A DNA stretch of 21,526 nucleotides, from the NCBI GenBank assembly GCA_003551455.1, contig PUMR01000079.1, positions 1 to 21,526 on the forward strand, in the 5' to 3' direction. A program made the position numbers and the translations under genes. This DNA comes from Mollicutes bacterium. Its GTDB lineage: Bacteria > Bacillota_I > Bacilli_A > Izemoplasmatales > Izemoplasmataceae. Below the pieces are notes generated by a model. That model was given only the letters and a program-made list of their open reading frames with translations. It had not been told where the DNA came from and did no database searches. Positions 1 through 6,593 of this stretch are shown here, one piece after another. Each line of letters starts with the position of its first letter. The stretch's first letter is position 1.

Positions 1-18
1 ATTTCGATGATCACCTGA

Positions 19-1692
19 TCACTCCTTGTCGACATCGATGATGACGGGGATGACGATGGGCCTTCGGTCCGTGGCCTTGTAGAGATGGCGGCTCACGTCC
101 TCACGGAGTTTCTCCTTGAAAGAACGGAAATCGACGCGTTTCTTGTTCAAGGCTTGGCGGGCCACATCCTCGTAGATCTCTTTCACCTTCTGGATCAAGG
201 GTTCGTTCTCTTTCATGTAGACGAAACCGCGGCTCACGACTTCGGCCGGTTTCACCATGCGCTTCTGCCGGGCGTCGATATGGCCGATGACGACCAAAAG
301 GCCGTCTTGCGAGAGGATTTCGCGGTCCTTCAACACGACATCGCCGACGTCGCCCTCGAGGATGCCGTCGACGAGGACGTCGCCGCTTTTCACCGTGTGG
401 GTGACGCCCTTGCAATCGCCGTTCACGAAACGGAGGACTTCGCCGTTCTCGAGGGTGCGGATCTCGTCCGCGGCGAAGCCGAGATTCTTGGCGATCCTCT
501 TCATGGCATAGAAATGCCGGTGTTCGCCGACCACGGGCACAAAATACTTGGGCCTGAGGATGTTGGTCAGAAGTTTGATGTCCTCGCTCTTCGCATGGGC
601 CGCGGGCAGGATCTCCTTCGGGATGCGGAGGATCCTGATGTCGTTCCTGTAGAGGATGTCGAGCGTGCGGGCGGCGATCTTTTCCGTCCCCGGCACGGGC
701 GGGGTCATCATGATGACATGGTCGTCTTCGTCGAGATGGATGAGCCTGTCGAGCTTCCGCACCATCCGCTGCAACATGTAGAAGGGCTCATGCCTGTCTC
801 CCGTCACCAGCACGACGGCGTCGGGAAGTTCATTCTTGTTCTTTTCGTCGATGAAGCGGAGCTGCAAGAGCTTCTCCTTGGGGATTTTCAACACCCCGAG
901 GTTCACGGCGATATCGACCATGCGTTGGGCCTTCCGCCCGATGATGGCGATCTTACGGTCATGTTTCAGGGCGATGTCGACGACCTTCTGGATGCGGAAG
1001 ATGTCCGTCGAGAAAGTGCTCACGACGACGCGCTCGCCGGCCGCGGCCAAAAAGGCGCGGTTCAGTTCCTGGTCGAGTTCGCGCCCCGTGTGCGAGTAGC
1101 CGCTCTGTTCGGCCCCGAGGCTTTCGGTCATGAGCGCGAGGACCTTCTTTCTCGCGATATGGGCGAGACGTTCGAACGAGGTCGCATACGCCCTGTCGAC
1201 GTTCTGGTCGAACGTGTAGTCGGGACTGTAGACGACGATGCCGTCGGGCGTCTCGAAAGCCATGCCGACACTTCCCGGGATGGAATGGGTCGTGCGATAG
1301 AACGAGACCTTGACGCTTCCGAAAGTGAGCACCGTGTCCTTGTTGATTTCGTGGAAGGTGCGCTTCTCGACGTCTTCTTCTTCCATGGCGTCCTGCAAGA
1401 GGGCCAGGGTGAAATAGGTGCCATAGACCGGCACGTCGAATTCTTTGAGGAATTTCGGCACGGCGCCGATGTGGTCCTCGTGGCCGTGCGAGAGGAAGAG
1501 GCCTTGGATGCGTTTCCCCTTGTTCTTCAGATGTTCGTAGTCGGGGAGGATGGCGTCGACGCCGTGAAGCTCGTCGGTGGGGTATTTCAACCCCGCATCA
1601 AGGATGAAGAGGTCGTTGTCGATTTCCAGAACATACATGTTCTTGCCGTCTTCGCCGAGACCCCCGAGGGCATAGAAGTCGATTCGGGCCAT
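19..1692 (-). CDS. rnj: Ribonuclease J family protein with altered active-site motifs
   Basis: RNase J proteins are cytoplasmic metallo-beta-lactamase/beta-CASP ribonucleases for 5'-end-dependent decay and processing of RNA. The 557-residue product has the usual length. Visible: the zinc motif HGHEDH at residues 69-74, THSIPGS around H136, an aspartate at D158 (SPDYTFD where the family has TGDFKFD), and a C-terminal domain with SRGFVYM and a PIVIPVI end. Odd points: the PVHGEYR motif reads PVVGEHR (V388 replaces a metal-binding histidine), HVSGH reads LPAAH (only H366 kept), SDST reads MTES, and TGSQGEP reads TGDRHEP. Such losses recall the J2 paralogue (RnjB), so activity may be reduced, or it may need a J1 partner. 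The ATG follows AGGAGG at about 7 nt. The bases after the stop contain AGGTGATC, a possible ribosome site for a further gene beyond the edge. Confidence 0.93.
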   Translation of the reverse strand: MARIDFYALGGLGEDGKNMYVLEIDNDLFILDAGLKYPTDELHGVDAILPDYEHLKNKGKRIQGLFLSHGHEDHIGAVPKFLKEFDVPVYGTYFTLALLQDAMEEEDVEKRTFHEINKDTVLTFGSVKVSFYRTTHSIPGSVGMAFETPDGIVVYSPDYTFDQNVDRAYATSFERLAHIARKKVLALMTESLGAEQSGYSHTGRELDQELNRAFLAAAGERVVVSTFSTDIFRIQKVVDIALKHDRKIAIIGRKAQRMVDIAVNLGVLKIPKEKLLQLRFIDEKNKNELPDAVVLVTGDRHEPFYMLQRMVRKLDRLIHLDEDDHVIMMTPPVPGTEKIAARTLDILYRNDIRILRIPKEILPAAHAKSEDIKLLTNILRPKYFVPVVGEHRHFYAMKRIAKNLGFAADEIRTLENGEVLRFVNGDCKGVTHTVKSGDVLVDGILEGDVGDVVLKDREILSQDGLLVVIGHIDARQKRMVKPAEVVSRGFVYMKENEPLIQKVKEIYEDVARQALNKKRVDFRSFKEKLREDVSRHLYKATDRRPIVIPVIIDVDKE

Positions 1693-1733
1693 GTTTCCGC
1701 CTCCTAGGCGATGCTTTTTCGCGGTTCGCGACT

Positions 1734-1742
1734 ATTATAACA
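1734..1742 (-). promoter_or_regulatory. Extended -10 promoter of rnj
   Basis: The minus strand reads TGTTATAAT about 40 nt upstream of the rnj start, a perfect -10 hexamer preceded by the TGn extension. No recognisable -35 lies 16-18 nt upstream. It is divergent from the recU start, so the 1693-1841 gap carries both promoters. Confidence 0.65.
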
Positions 1743-1814
1743 CAAAGAGGCCCTCCTGCCGAAACGAAGGCGCGGTTTTTGTCAACCTTTTCCATGTGGG
1801 GCGGGCGGGGTTTG

Positions 1815-1823
1815 TGGTAAACT
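1815..1823 (+). promoter_or_regulatory. Possible extended -10 promoter of recU
   Basis: TGGTAAACT has the TGn extension and a 4/6 match to TATAAT. It lies about 19 nt before the recU ATG, which would leave only a short leader holding the GAGGTGA ribosome site. No -35 is visible, so this is tentative. Confidence 0.35.
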
Positions 1824-1841
1824 GGACGTGAGGTGAGCACC

Positions 1842-2420
1842 ATGGTCGATTATCCCGTCCCGAAAAAAAAGCCGAGCAAACGCAAGAACGCCGCCGCGAA
1901 GAAAAGGGGCATGGCCCTCGAAAAACTCGTGGATGAGGCCAACCGCTTCTATCTCGAGCACGACAAAGCCGTCATCCACAAGAAACCCACCCCCATCCAG
2001 ACGGTGCGGGTCGACTATCCGGCACGGGAGAAGGCGAAAATCACCGAGGCCTACTACCGCAAACCTTCCACGACCGATTACAACGGCATCTACCGGGGCC
2101 ACTACATCGACTTCGACGTCAAGGAGACGAACCATAAGACCTCTTACGCCTTGAAGAACATCCACGACCACCAGATCGAACATCTCCGGCGCGTGCAAAA
2201 ACACGGCGGTCTCGCTTTCATCCTCATCCACGTGAAAAGGGAGGACGCCTTCTTCCTCCTCCCTTTCGAGAAGCTCGAGCGCTATCTCGCCCGCGCGAAG
2301 AAGGGCCGGAAATCGATGACCTTCGCCGAGATCGCCGCCGAAGGTTTCGCGATCGACGAAGGATACCGGCCGCGTTTGGACTACCTCAAAGCGGTCGAAG
2401 CCTATCTCGAAAAAAATTGA
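1842..2420 (+). CDS. recU: Holliday junction resolvase RecU
   Basis: RecU cuts four-way DNA junctions during recombination repair and chromosome segregation in Firmicutes. The 192-residue protein is of family size. The diagnostic core STTDYNGIYRGHYIDFDVKE, with the acidic catalytic residues of the PD-(D/E)xK-like fold, sits near residues 74-93 and is followed by NIHDHQIEHL. The first 25 residues are very rich in lysine and arginine, as expected for DNA contact. I chose the ATG at 1842 because GAGGTGA ends 5 nt before it; the in-frame GTG at 1833 lies inside that ribosome site. It is the only plus-strand gene in the window, divergent from rnj and convergent with glgC, with which it shares a terminator. 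In Bacillus recU adjoins a penicillin-binding protein gene; that linkage is absent here. Confidence 0.95.
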   Translation: MVDYPVPKKKPSKRKNAAAKKRGMALEKLVDEANRFYLEHDKAVIHKKPTPIQTVRVDYPAREKAKITEAYYRKPSTTDYNGIYRGHYIDFDVKETNHKTSYALKNIHDHQIEHLRRVQKHGGLAFILIHVKREDAFFLLPFEKLERYLARAKKGRKSMTFAEIAAEGFAIDEGYRPRLDYLKAVEAYLEKN

Positions 2421-2446
2421 GAGCGTCCGTGGACGCTCTCTTTTTT
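2419..2446. terminator. Bidirectional terminator between recU and glgC
   Basis: A near-perfect GC-rich stem, GAGAGCGTC with GACGCTCTC around a 4-nt loop, is followed by six T on the plus strand and preceded by seven A (T on the minus strand). The recU stop overlaps its left foot and the glgC stop its right T-tract, so one hairpin ends both convergent genes. Confidence 0.9.
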
Positions 2447-3671
2447 AACGCAATGTAGTGCCGCTTCCCACGCGTTCCGTTTTGATGGAACCACTCGAGA
2501 AGATGCGACAGTTCCGCTCCAAGACTGTGCCTTCGGGCACGACGATCCCCTTGCCGATGACGTTCAGACCGCTCGCGAGGAGGTCGGGTCGCTCCCGGTT
2601 GGGGGTGTAGTCTTCTCCCGAACCGATGACGGCGTTCTTGCCGACGACGACGTTCTTGTCGATGATCGCGCGTTCGATGCGGGCGCCCTCATGGACGGTG
2701 GTGTCGTTCAGGATCACGCTCTCTTTCACGACGGCGCCCGGCCGGATGTCGACACCGGGAGAGAGGACGCTCCGTTCCACACTGCCGGCGACGATGGAAC
2801 CGTTGGCGATGAGCGCTTGATGGATCTCGGCCTTGGAGCCGACCTTCACGGCGGGCAGTTCTTCGCTCCGGGTATAGATCCGCCAGTCACGCTCATACAT
2901 GTCCAAGGGGATCTTGTCGACGGTGGCCGTCAATTCCAGATTGGCGTCGAGATAGGCGTCATAGGTGCCCACATCCTTCCAGTAGTCGCGGAAGACGTGG
3001 GCATAGACCTCTCCGCCGATCAGGCCGGGGATGACATGCTTGCCGAAATCGAGGTCCTCTTGGTCCATCTCTTCCAGAACGCGCACGAGCAGGTCCGTGT
3101 CGAAGATATAGATGCCCATCGAGGCGAGATTGCTCGGGGGGTCTTCGGGCTTTTCGACGAAATCCACGATGCGGCCGTCGGCGTCCGTTTTCATGATGCC
3201 GAAGCGGCTCGCCTCCTCCCAGGGTACCTCCTGCACGGCGATGGTGAGGCGGGCGCCTTTTTCCTCGTGGGTCTTCAGCATCTTGCGATAATCCATCTTG
3301 TATACGTGGTCACCCGACAGGATGAGGACCCTTTTCGCGTTCGCGCGTTTGACGTAGCCGAGATTCTGCCGCACGGAATCGGCGGTGCCCGCATACCACT
3401 CCTTGTAGGGCTGCAAGAGCGAGAGGTTCGTGTCGCGCCTATCGAGGTCCCAGGGTTTGCCCACCCCGATGTGTTCGTTCAGGCTCAAGGGGAGATATTG
3501 GGTCAGGATGGCGATATTGTAGATGCCGGAGTTCGAGCAGTTGCTCAAGGTGAAATCGATGATACGGTATTTGCCGGCGAAGGGTACGGCGGGTTTCACC
3601 CTTTTTTCGCTCAGGATGTCGAGGCGGGAGCCTCTACCGCCGGCGAGGATGAGTGCCAATGTCTCCATCAT
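2445..3671 (-). CDS. glgC: Glucose-1-phosphate adenylyltransferase (ADP-glucose pyrophosphorylase)
   Basis: GlgC makes ADP-glucose from ATP and glucose 1-phosphate, the committed step of bacterial glycogen synthesis. The 408-residue protein has the nucleotidyltransferase signature GGRGSRL at residues 11-17, the EKRVKP segment, GTAD at 95-98, SGDH with D121, and FVEKPEDPPS. A left-handed beta-helix C-terminus follows, with repeated hexapeptides such as GARIERAIIDKNVVVG. It starts at the ATG overlapping the glgA stop by 4 nt (ATGA), which points to translational coupling; an AAAGGAAG ribosome site lies just upstream. A second ATG follows immediately and could be used instead. No regulatory partner GlgD and no branching enzyme GlgB are in the window, although several Bacilli carry glgB-C-D-A-P together. 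Confidence 0.95.
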   Translation of the reverse strand: MMETLALILAGGRGSRLDILSEKRVKPAVPFAGKYRIIDFTLSNCSNSGIYNIAILTQYLPLSLNEHIGVGKPWDLDRRDTNLSLLQPYKEWYAGTADSVRQNLGYVKRANAKRVLILSGDHVYKMDYRKMLKTHEEKGARLTIAVQEVPWEEASRFGIMKTDADGRIVDFVEKPEDPPSNLASMGIYIFDTDLLVRVLEEMDQEDLDFGKHVIPGLIGGEVYAHVFRDYWKDVGTYDAYLDANLELTATVDKIPLDMYERDWRIYTRSEELPAVKVGSKAEIHQALIANGSIVAGSVERSVLSPGVDIRPGAVVKESVILNDTTVHEGARIERAIIDKNVVVGKNAVIGSGEDYTPNRERPDLLASGLNVIGKGIVVPEGTVLERNCRIFSSGSIKTERVGSGTTLR

Positions 3672-5095
3672 CTTCTTCCTTTCAGTTCGGTGTAGAGTTC
3701 ATGGTATTTCTGGGCGCTTTTCTCCCAGCTGAAATCCTTCTTCATGGCGCGGCGTACCATCGCTTTGAAAATGTCCTTCTTCTTATAGACCGCGAGGGCC
3801 TCTTCGAGGGTTGTCTTCAAATCCTCGGCATCGTAGTTCAAGAAGGCGAAACCTTCCCCCGTCTTCTCGTGGCGGTTGAAGGGTTCGACCGAATCCTTCA
3901 GCCCCCCGGTCTTCCTGACGATGGGCAGGGTGCCGTAGCGCATGCTGATGAGCTGGGCGAGGCCGCACGGCTCGAAGCGCGAGGGCATGAGGAAGAAATC
4001 GCTCCCGGCATAGATCTGTCTCGCGATCTTGTCGGAGAAGCCGAAATAGAGGCCGACATCGTCACGATACTCGCGTTTGAGATATTCGAAGAAGTCCTTG
4101 AGGTCGGCGTCGCCTTCGCCCAAGACGACAAGGCGCATCCGTCCCTCCTTCAAGAGCGGCGGCACGACATCCTTCAAGAGCGAGAACCCCTTCTGCTCGG
4201 CGAGGCGGCTCACGATGCCGAAGACGGGCTTGTCGGCGCTCGGCAGATGGAACATGTCGAAGAGCGCCTGTTTGTTCTCGCTTTTTCCTTTCAGATAGTT
4301 GGCGAGGTCGTATTTCTTCTTGATCGCGGGGTCGGTCTTGGGATTGAAGGTTTCCTGGTCGATGCCGTTCAAGATGCCGCGGAAGGTCTCTCTCCTCGCG
4401 GAGAGGTAGGTCTCCATGCCGTGTCCGTAATAGGCGTATGTCAGCTCGTCGGCGTAAGCCTCGCTCACCGTGGTGACAAAATCGGCCGTGACGAGAGCGG
4501 TCTTCATGAAGTTCAGCTTCTCTTCGTGGTAGAGCTCCCCCTTGTCGGGAATGTGGAGATAGGGGAGAAGGTCTTTCTCGAACACCCCCTGATAGGCGAT
4601 GTTGTGGATGGTGAAGATGGTCTTCGCGTCGTGTTTCAAGCGCGGATGTGCATCGGTGTGCTTGATGATGTAGGGGATCAGACCGCACTGCCAGTCATGG
4701 AGATGGAGGATGTCGACCGTGAGGTTGAGGTCTTCGATGAGCGCGAGCACGGCCCGGTTGAAGAAGCCGTAGCGTTCACCGTCGTCGAAGTCGCCGTAGA
4801 GGTGGTCCCTCCGGCCGAAATAGAACTCGTTGTCGATGAAAAAGTAGGTCACGCCCTCTTTTTCGATGGTTTGGTAACCGGCGTACTCTTCCTTGTCGTG
4901 GACGGGGATTCTCGTCGCGCCGAGCGTCTCGATGCGGCCGTTGAAATGTTTCCGGATGGGCGCGTGTTTCGGCAGGACCACCCGCACATCATGACCGAGG
5001 TCACTCAAAACTCTCGGGAGACTGCCGAGAACATCCGCCAGTCCGCCGGTTTTCGCAAACGGGGTCGCTTCACTCCCCACAAACATGATCTTCAT
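3668..5095 (-). CDS. glgA: Glycogen (starch) synthase
   Basis: GlgA is a GT5-family retaining glycosyltransferase that extends alpha-1,4-glucan from ADP-glucose. The 475-residue product begins with the family N-terminus and has the ADP-glucose-binding KTGGLADV at residues 15-22, LHLHDWQCGLIPY, SRLAEQKGF, and the C-terminal SRFEPCGLAQLISMRYG with the second KTGGLKDSV. I place the start at the ATG at 5095, 10 nt after AGGAGG, giving the usual MKI-type N-terminus. An in-frame GTG nine bases earlier falls within the ribosome site. It overlaps glgC by 4 nt, so the two form one unit. Transcription may come from a TATAAT just upstream or from readthrough of the structured RNA at 5150-5402. Confidence 0.95.
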   Translation of the reverse strand: MKIMFVGSEATPFAKTGGLADVLGSLPRVLSDLGHDVRVVLPKHAPIRKHFNGRIETLGATRIPVHDKEEYAGYQTIEKEGVTYFFIDNEFYFGRRDHLYGDFDDGERYGFFNRAVLALIEDLNLTVDILHLHDWQCGLIPYIIKHTDAHPRLKHDAKTIFTIHNIAYQGVFEKDLLPYLHIPDKGELYHEEKLNFMKTALVTADFVTTVSEAYADELTYAYYGHGMETYLSARRETFRGILNGIDQETFNPKTDPAIKKKYDLANYLKGKSENKQALFDMFHLPSADKPVFGIVSRLAEQKGFSLLKDVVPPLLKEGRMRLVVLGEGDADLKDFFEYLKREYRDDVGLYFGFSDKIARQIYAGSDFFLMPSRFEPCGLAQLISMRYGTLPIVRKTGGLKDSVEPFNRHEKTGEGFAFLNYDAEDLKTTLEEALAVYKKKDIFKAMVRRAMKKDFSWEKSAQKYHELYTELKGRR

Positions 5096-5118
5096 GGTTA
5101 TCACTCCTCCTCATATCC

Positions 5119-5124
5119 ATTATA
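5119..5124 (-). promoter_or_regulatory. Possible -10 element of glgAC
   Basis: The minus strand reads TATAAT 23 nt before the glgA ATG and just before the AGGAGG site. That spacing implies a very short leader, and no -35 is seen. It may be functional, or chance AT-rich sequence with the true promoter at 5374-5402. Confidence 0.35.
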
Positions 5125-5150
5125 CATCAATGATGTTTTCTTCCTTTTTC

Positions 5151-5179
5151 GAAAACAAAAAGCCGCATGAAAACGGCTT
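5151..5179 (-). terminator. Intrinsic terminator upstream of glgA
   Basis: On the minus strand AAGCCG and CGGCTT form a stem with an 8-nt loop, followed by TTTGTTTT. It ends the RNA that starts near 5367. The 5' arm could pair instead with an upstream CGGC-TTCT segment (5335-5348 region), so it could act as an attenuator for glgAC rather than a plain terminator. Confidence 0.75.
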
Positions 5180-5367
5180 CTCTCGACGCCTCCCGAAATA
5201 CCCGGCATCATGGGCGGCGATGCCTCTCCGCCGGAAAGACACATATTTCCAAACACCCAGGACGAAGACAACAGACCCTTCTTCGCGACAGTCCCCGTGA
5301 CAGGAGAAGCCACCTTTTTCCCGGGTGCGTCCGTAGAACTCGCCGATCATCCTATCCCTCCCATCAC
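5151..5367 (-). ncRNA. Putative structured RNA, 6S-like or a glgAC leader
   Basis: The gap between glgA and thiT (about 360 nt) holds an independent unit: an extended -10 at 5374-5382, a likely start near 5367, and a terminator at 5151-5179. The transcript of about 190-215 nt folds by eye into a long rod. The closing helix pairs TTCT (5335-5338) with AGAA (5178-5181), GACGC (5327-5331) with GCGTC (5185-5189), and CCCG with CGGG. There is then a large internal bubble with a small GGCGG/CCGCC hairpin on its 3' side, and an apical helix of CC, CAC, GGAC and GAAGA paired with TCTTC, GTCC, GTG and GG. This layout recalls 6S RNA, but I recognise no conserved primary motif. A leader or riboswitch for glgA is the main alternative. 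A 76-codon open frame from 5350 with a ribosome site also spans it, but runs through the terminator. Confidence 0.5.
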
Positions 5368-5373
5368 AAGAAA

Positions 5374-5402
5374 ATTATAACATGAAAACCCGTATGGGCC
5401 AA
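5374..5402 (-). promoter_or_regulatory. Promoter of the structured RNA upstream of glgA
   Basis: TGTTATAAT (5374-5382, minus strand) is an extended -10, identical to that of rnj. TTGGCC (5397-5402) sits 17 nt upstream as a 4/6 match to TTGACA. It lies just after the thiT terminator, which marks a new transcription unit. Confidence 0.65.
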
Positions 5403-5404
5403 TG

Positions 5405-5429
5405 AAAAAGACCCGTCGCCGGGTCTTTT
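5405..5429 (-). terminator. Terminator of thiT
   Basis: AAAAGACCCG and CGGGTCTTTT form a perfect 10-bp stem with a 4-nt loop, with T-rich sequence on the minus-strand 3' side. It lies 26 nt after the thiT stop. Confidence 0.85.
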
Positions 5430-5454
5430 GTCGGATAAAACCGGGGGATGTGCG

Positions 5455-6003
5455 TCATTCCACAGCTTGTAGTTGTTCCCTCATCCGGATGAAGACGAGC
5501 ACCCCGACCAGGAGGGTGAGCAGGATCGAGGGACCCATGTAGGTGATGTTGTAGGTGAAGGAATAGAGGGCGACCGGGGTCCCCTCCGGAGCGTATTCGC
5601 CGAAGAAGATGATGCCGGAAAGATAGTGGAAGAGAAAGCGCAAGATACCGGCCACGACGATGCCCGTGCCGAAAAGGACGACACTCTCCTTGTTCATCTT
5701 GAAAAACAAAGCGGCGAGCCCCAACACCCCGAAAGCCAGGATGTAGTCGAAAAAGATCGAGCCCCAATGCAGCACCAGCCCGCTCATGAGGAAATTGATG
5801 CCGCCGAAGATCATGCCCGCGACAATGCCGTTTTTCAACCCGAAACGGTAGGCGATGATGAAAAGCGGCAACATGGTCACATCGATGCTCCCCCCTTGGG
5901 GTTGACGCGGCAACACACGGAACACGAGTTCGATGATGACGGCGATGGCGATGAGCAGACCGGTCTCGCTGATCTGTCTGCTGGTCAGGCGATGTTCGCT
6001 CAA
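5455..6003 (-). CDS. thiT: Thiamin ECF-transporter substrate-binding subunit ThiT
   Basis: ThiT is the membrane S component that binds thiamin and works with the shared energy-coupling module EcfA/A'/T, which is not in this window. The 182-residue protein is hydrophobic throughout with about six membrane segments. It carries the family stretch QGGSIDVTMLPLFIIAYRFG near residues 37-56, followed by a glycine-rich helix and a C-terminal FTYNITYMGPS segment. I chose the TTG at 6003, 8 nt after AAGGGAG. Longer frames would start inside the riboswitch hairpin. Control by thiamin pyrophosphate is clear from the TPP riboswitch directly upstream, which itself supports the thiamin assignment over other ECF S components. 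Confidence 0.9.
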   Translation of the reverse strand: MSEHRLTSRQISETGLLIAIAVIIELVFRVLPRQPQGGSIDVTMLPLFIIAYRFGLKNGIVAGMIFGGINFLMSGLVLHWGSIFFDYILAFGVLGLAALFFKMNKESVVLFGTGIVVAGILRFLFHYLSGIIFFGEYAPEGTPVALYSFTYNITYMGPSILLTLLVGVLVFIRMREQLQAVE

Positions 6004-6019
6004 AGAAATCACTCCCTTG

Positions 6020-6055
6020 CAAAAGGGGTTTTGTCCGCGCACGGACAAAACCCCT
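6020..6055 (-). terminator. Riboswitch-controlled terminator (expression platform) of thiT
   Basis: AGGGGTTTTGTCCG and its exact complement form a 14-bp stem with a TGCG loop, followed by TTTT on the minus strand. It sits between the TPP aptamer and the thiT ribosome site, as in transcription-terminating thi-box leaders. The T-tract is short. Confidence 0.75.
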
Positions 6056-6069
6056 CGGTTGATGGTTTT

Positions 6070-6155
6070 GGTTCCCTACGCTGGCATTACCCAGATCAGG
6101 TAGGGTCCGTCCTAGTATCAAGGACGTCTCAGCCTAGTTCTCTAAGCTCCCCGGA
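6070..6155 (-). promoter_or_regulatory. TPP (thi-box) riboswitch
   Basis: The minus strand carries the conserved thi-box elements in order: GGGGAGC, GGCTGAGAC, ACCTGATCTGGGTAAT and GCCAGCGTAGGGAA. This is the thiamin pyrophosphate aptamer, which shuts off the downstream gene when bound. It lies between the extended -10 at 6172-6180 and a terminator hairpin before thiT. Confidence 0.97.
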
Positions 6156-6171
6156 TTTTATCGACACCGAC

Positions 6172-6180
6172 ATTGTAACA
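6172..6180 (-). promoter_or_regulatory. Extended -10 promoter of thiT
   Basis: TGTTACAAT on the minus strand matches the extended -10 at all but one base. TTGCGT lies 17 nt upstream and overlaps the preceding terminator. The start would fall near 6165, just before the TPP aptamer. Confidence 0.6.
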
Positions 6181-6188
6181 GCACCCGC

Positions 6189-6210
6189 GAAAAAACGCAA
6201 GCGCCTCGCG
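6189..6210 (-). terminator. Terminator of the pdp-VOC operon
   Basis: On the minus strand CGCGAG pairs with CTTGCG around a 3-nt loop, followed by six T. It begins two bases after the stop codon of the VOC-family gene. Confidence 0.75.
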
Positions 6211-6212
6211 CA

Positions 6213-6572
6213 TCAATGCAAGAACATCTGGAACTCGAGCGTGTGGCCGTCGAGGTCCTTGGCGAAGAACTGATAGATTTTGAACTCTTCGTTCAGCCTG
6301 GGTTTGGTGACGTCCTTGGCCCTGCTCTTCAGACGTTCATACATCCTTTCGACCTCGATCTTCCGCTCGAAGACAAAGGTGATGCAGCTCGATTTCGCGG
6401 GGTTCTCGGGATGATGCGTACAGAAACCGATCTTCCCGTGGCCCTTGGCGTCATAGATGAGGCACTTGCCCTGGTCCCTGTAGAGGTCGAGTCCGAGCAC
6501 GTCGCCGTAGAAACGGCGCACTTCTTCGAGGTCATAGGTCTTGTAGAAATGGATGACGTCTTTCGGTTTCAT
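6213..6572 (-). CDS. VOC-family (glyoxalase/dioxygenase-like) protein
   Basis: The 119-residue protein has the vicinal oxygen chelate layout of two beta-alpha-beta-beta-beta units. It starts with IHFYKTYDLEEVRRFYGDVLGL and ends with FFAKDLDGHTLEFQMFL, where the last glutamate and the early histidine are typical metal-binding positions. The family includes glyoxalase I, fosfomycin and bleomycin resistance proteins and dioxygenases; the sequence does not tell which substrate this one uses. The ATG follows AGGAAGGTGA at 4 nt. It lies 21 nt after pdp and before a terminator, so it is co-transcribed with pdp. A role in handling an aldehyde product of nucleoside breakdown is only a guess. Confidence 0.85.
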   Translation of the reverse strand: MKPKDVIHFYKTYDLEEVRRFYGDVLGLDLYRDQGKCLIYDAKGHGKIGFCTHHPENPAKSSCITFVFERKIEVERMYERLKSRAKDVTKPRLNEEFKIYQFFAKDLDGHTLEFQMFLH

Positions 6573-6593
6573 CGTTTCACCTTCCTTGTGAAT

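Noticed and set aside
85..1707. A 540-codon open frame on the plus strand opposite rnj
   Set aside because: It is antisense to a clear RNase J gene. Its product is rich in low-quality D, V, E and H runs with no recognisable motif, as expected for the opposite strand of a GC-rich gene.
1833..1841. A GTG start for recU three codons before the ATG
   Set aside because: It overlaps the GAGGTGA ribosome site, which is correctly spaced for the ATG at 1842.
5120..5350. A 76-codon minus-strand frame with a GGGAGG site before its ATG
   Set aside because: It resembles no family, uses several rare codons and runs through the intrinsic terminator at 5151-5179 to end in the glgA -10. A structured RNA explains the region better, but a small protein or leader peptide cannot be fully excluded.
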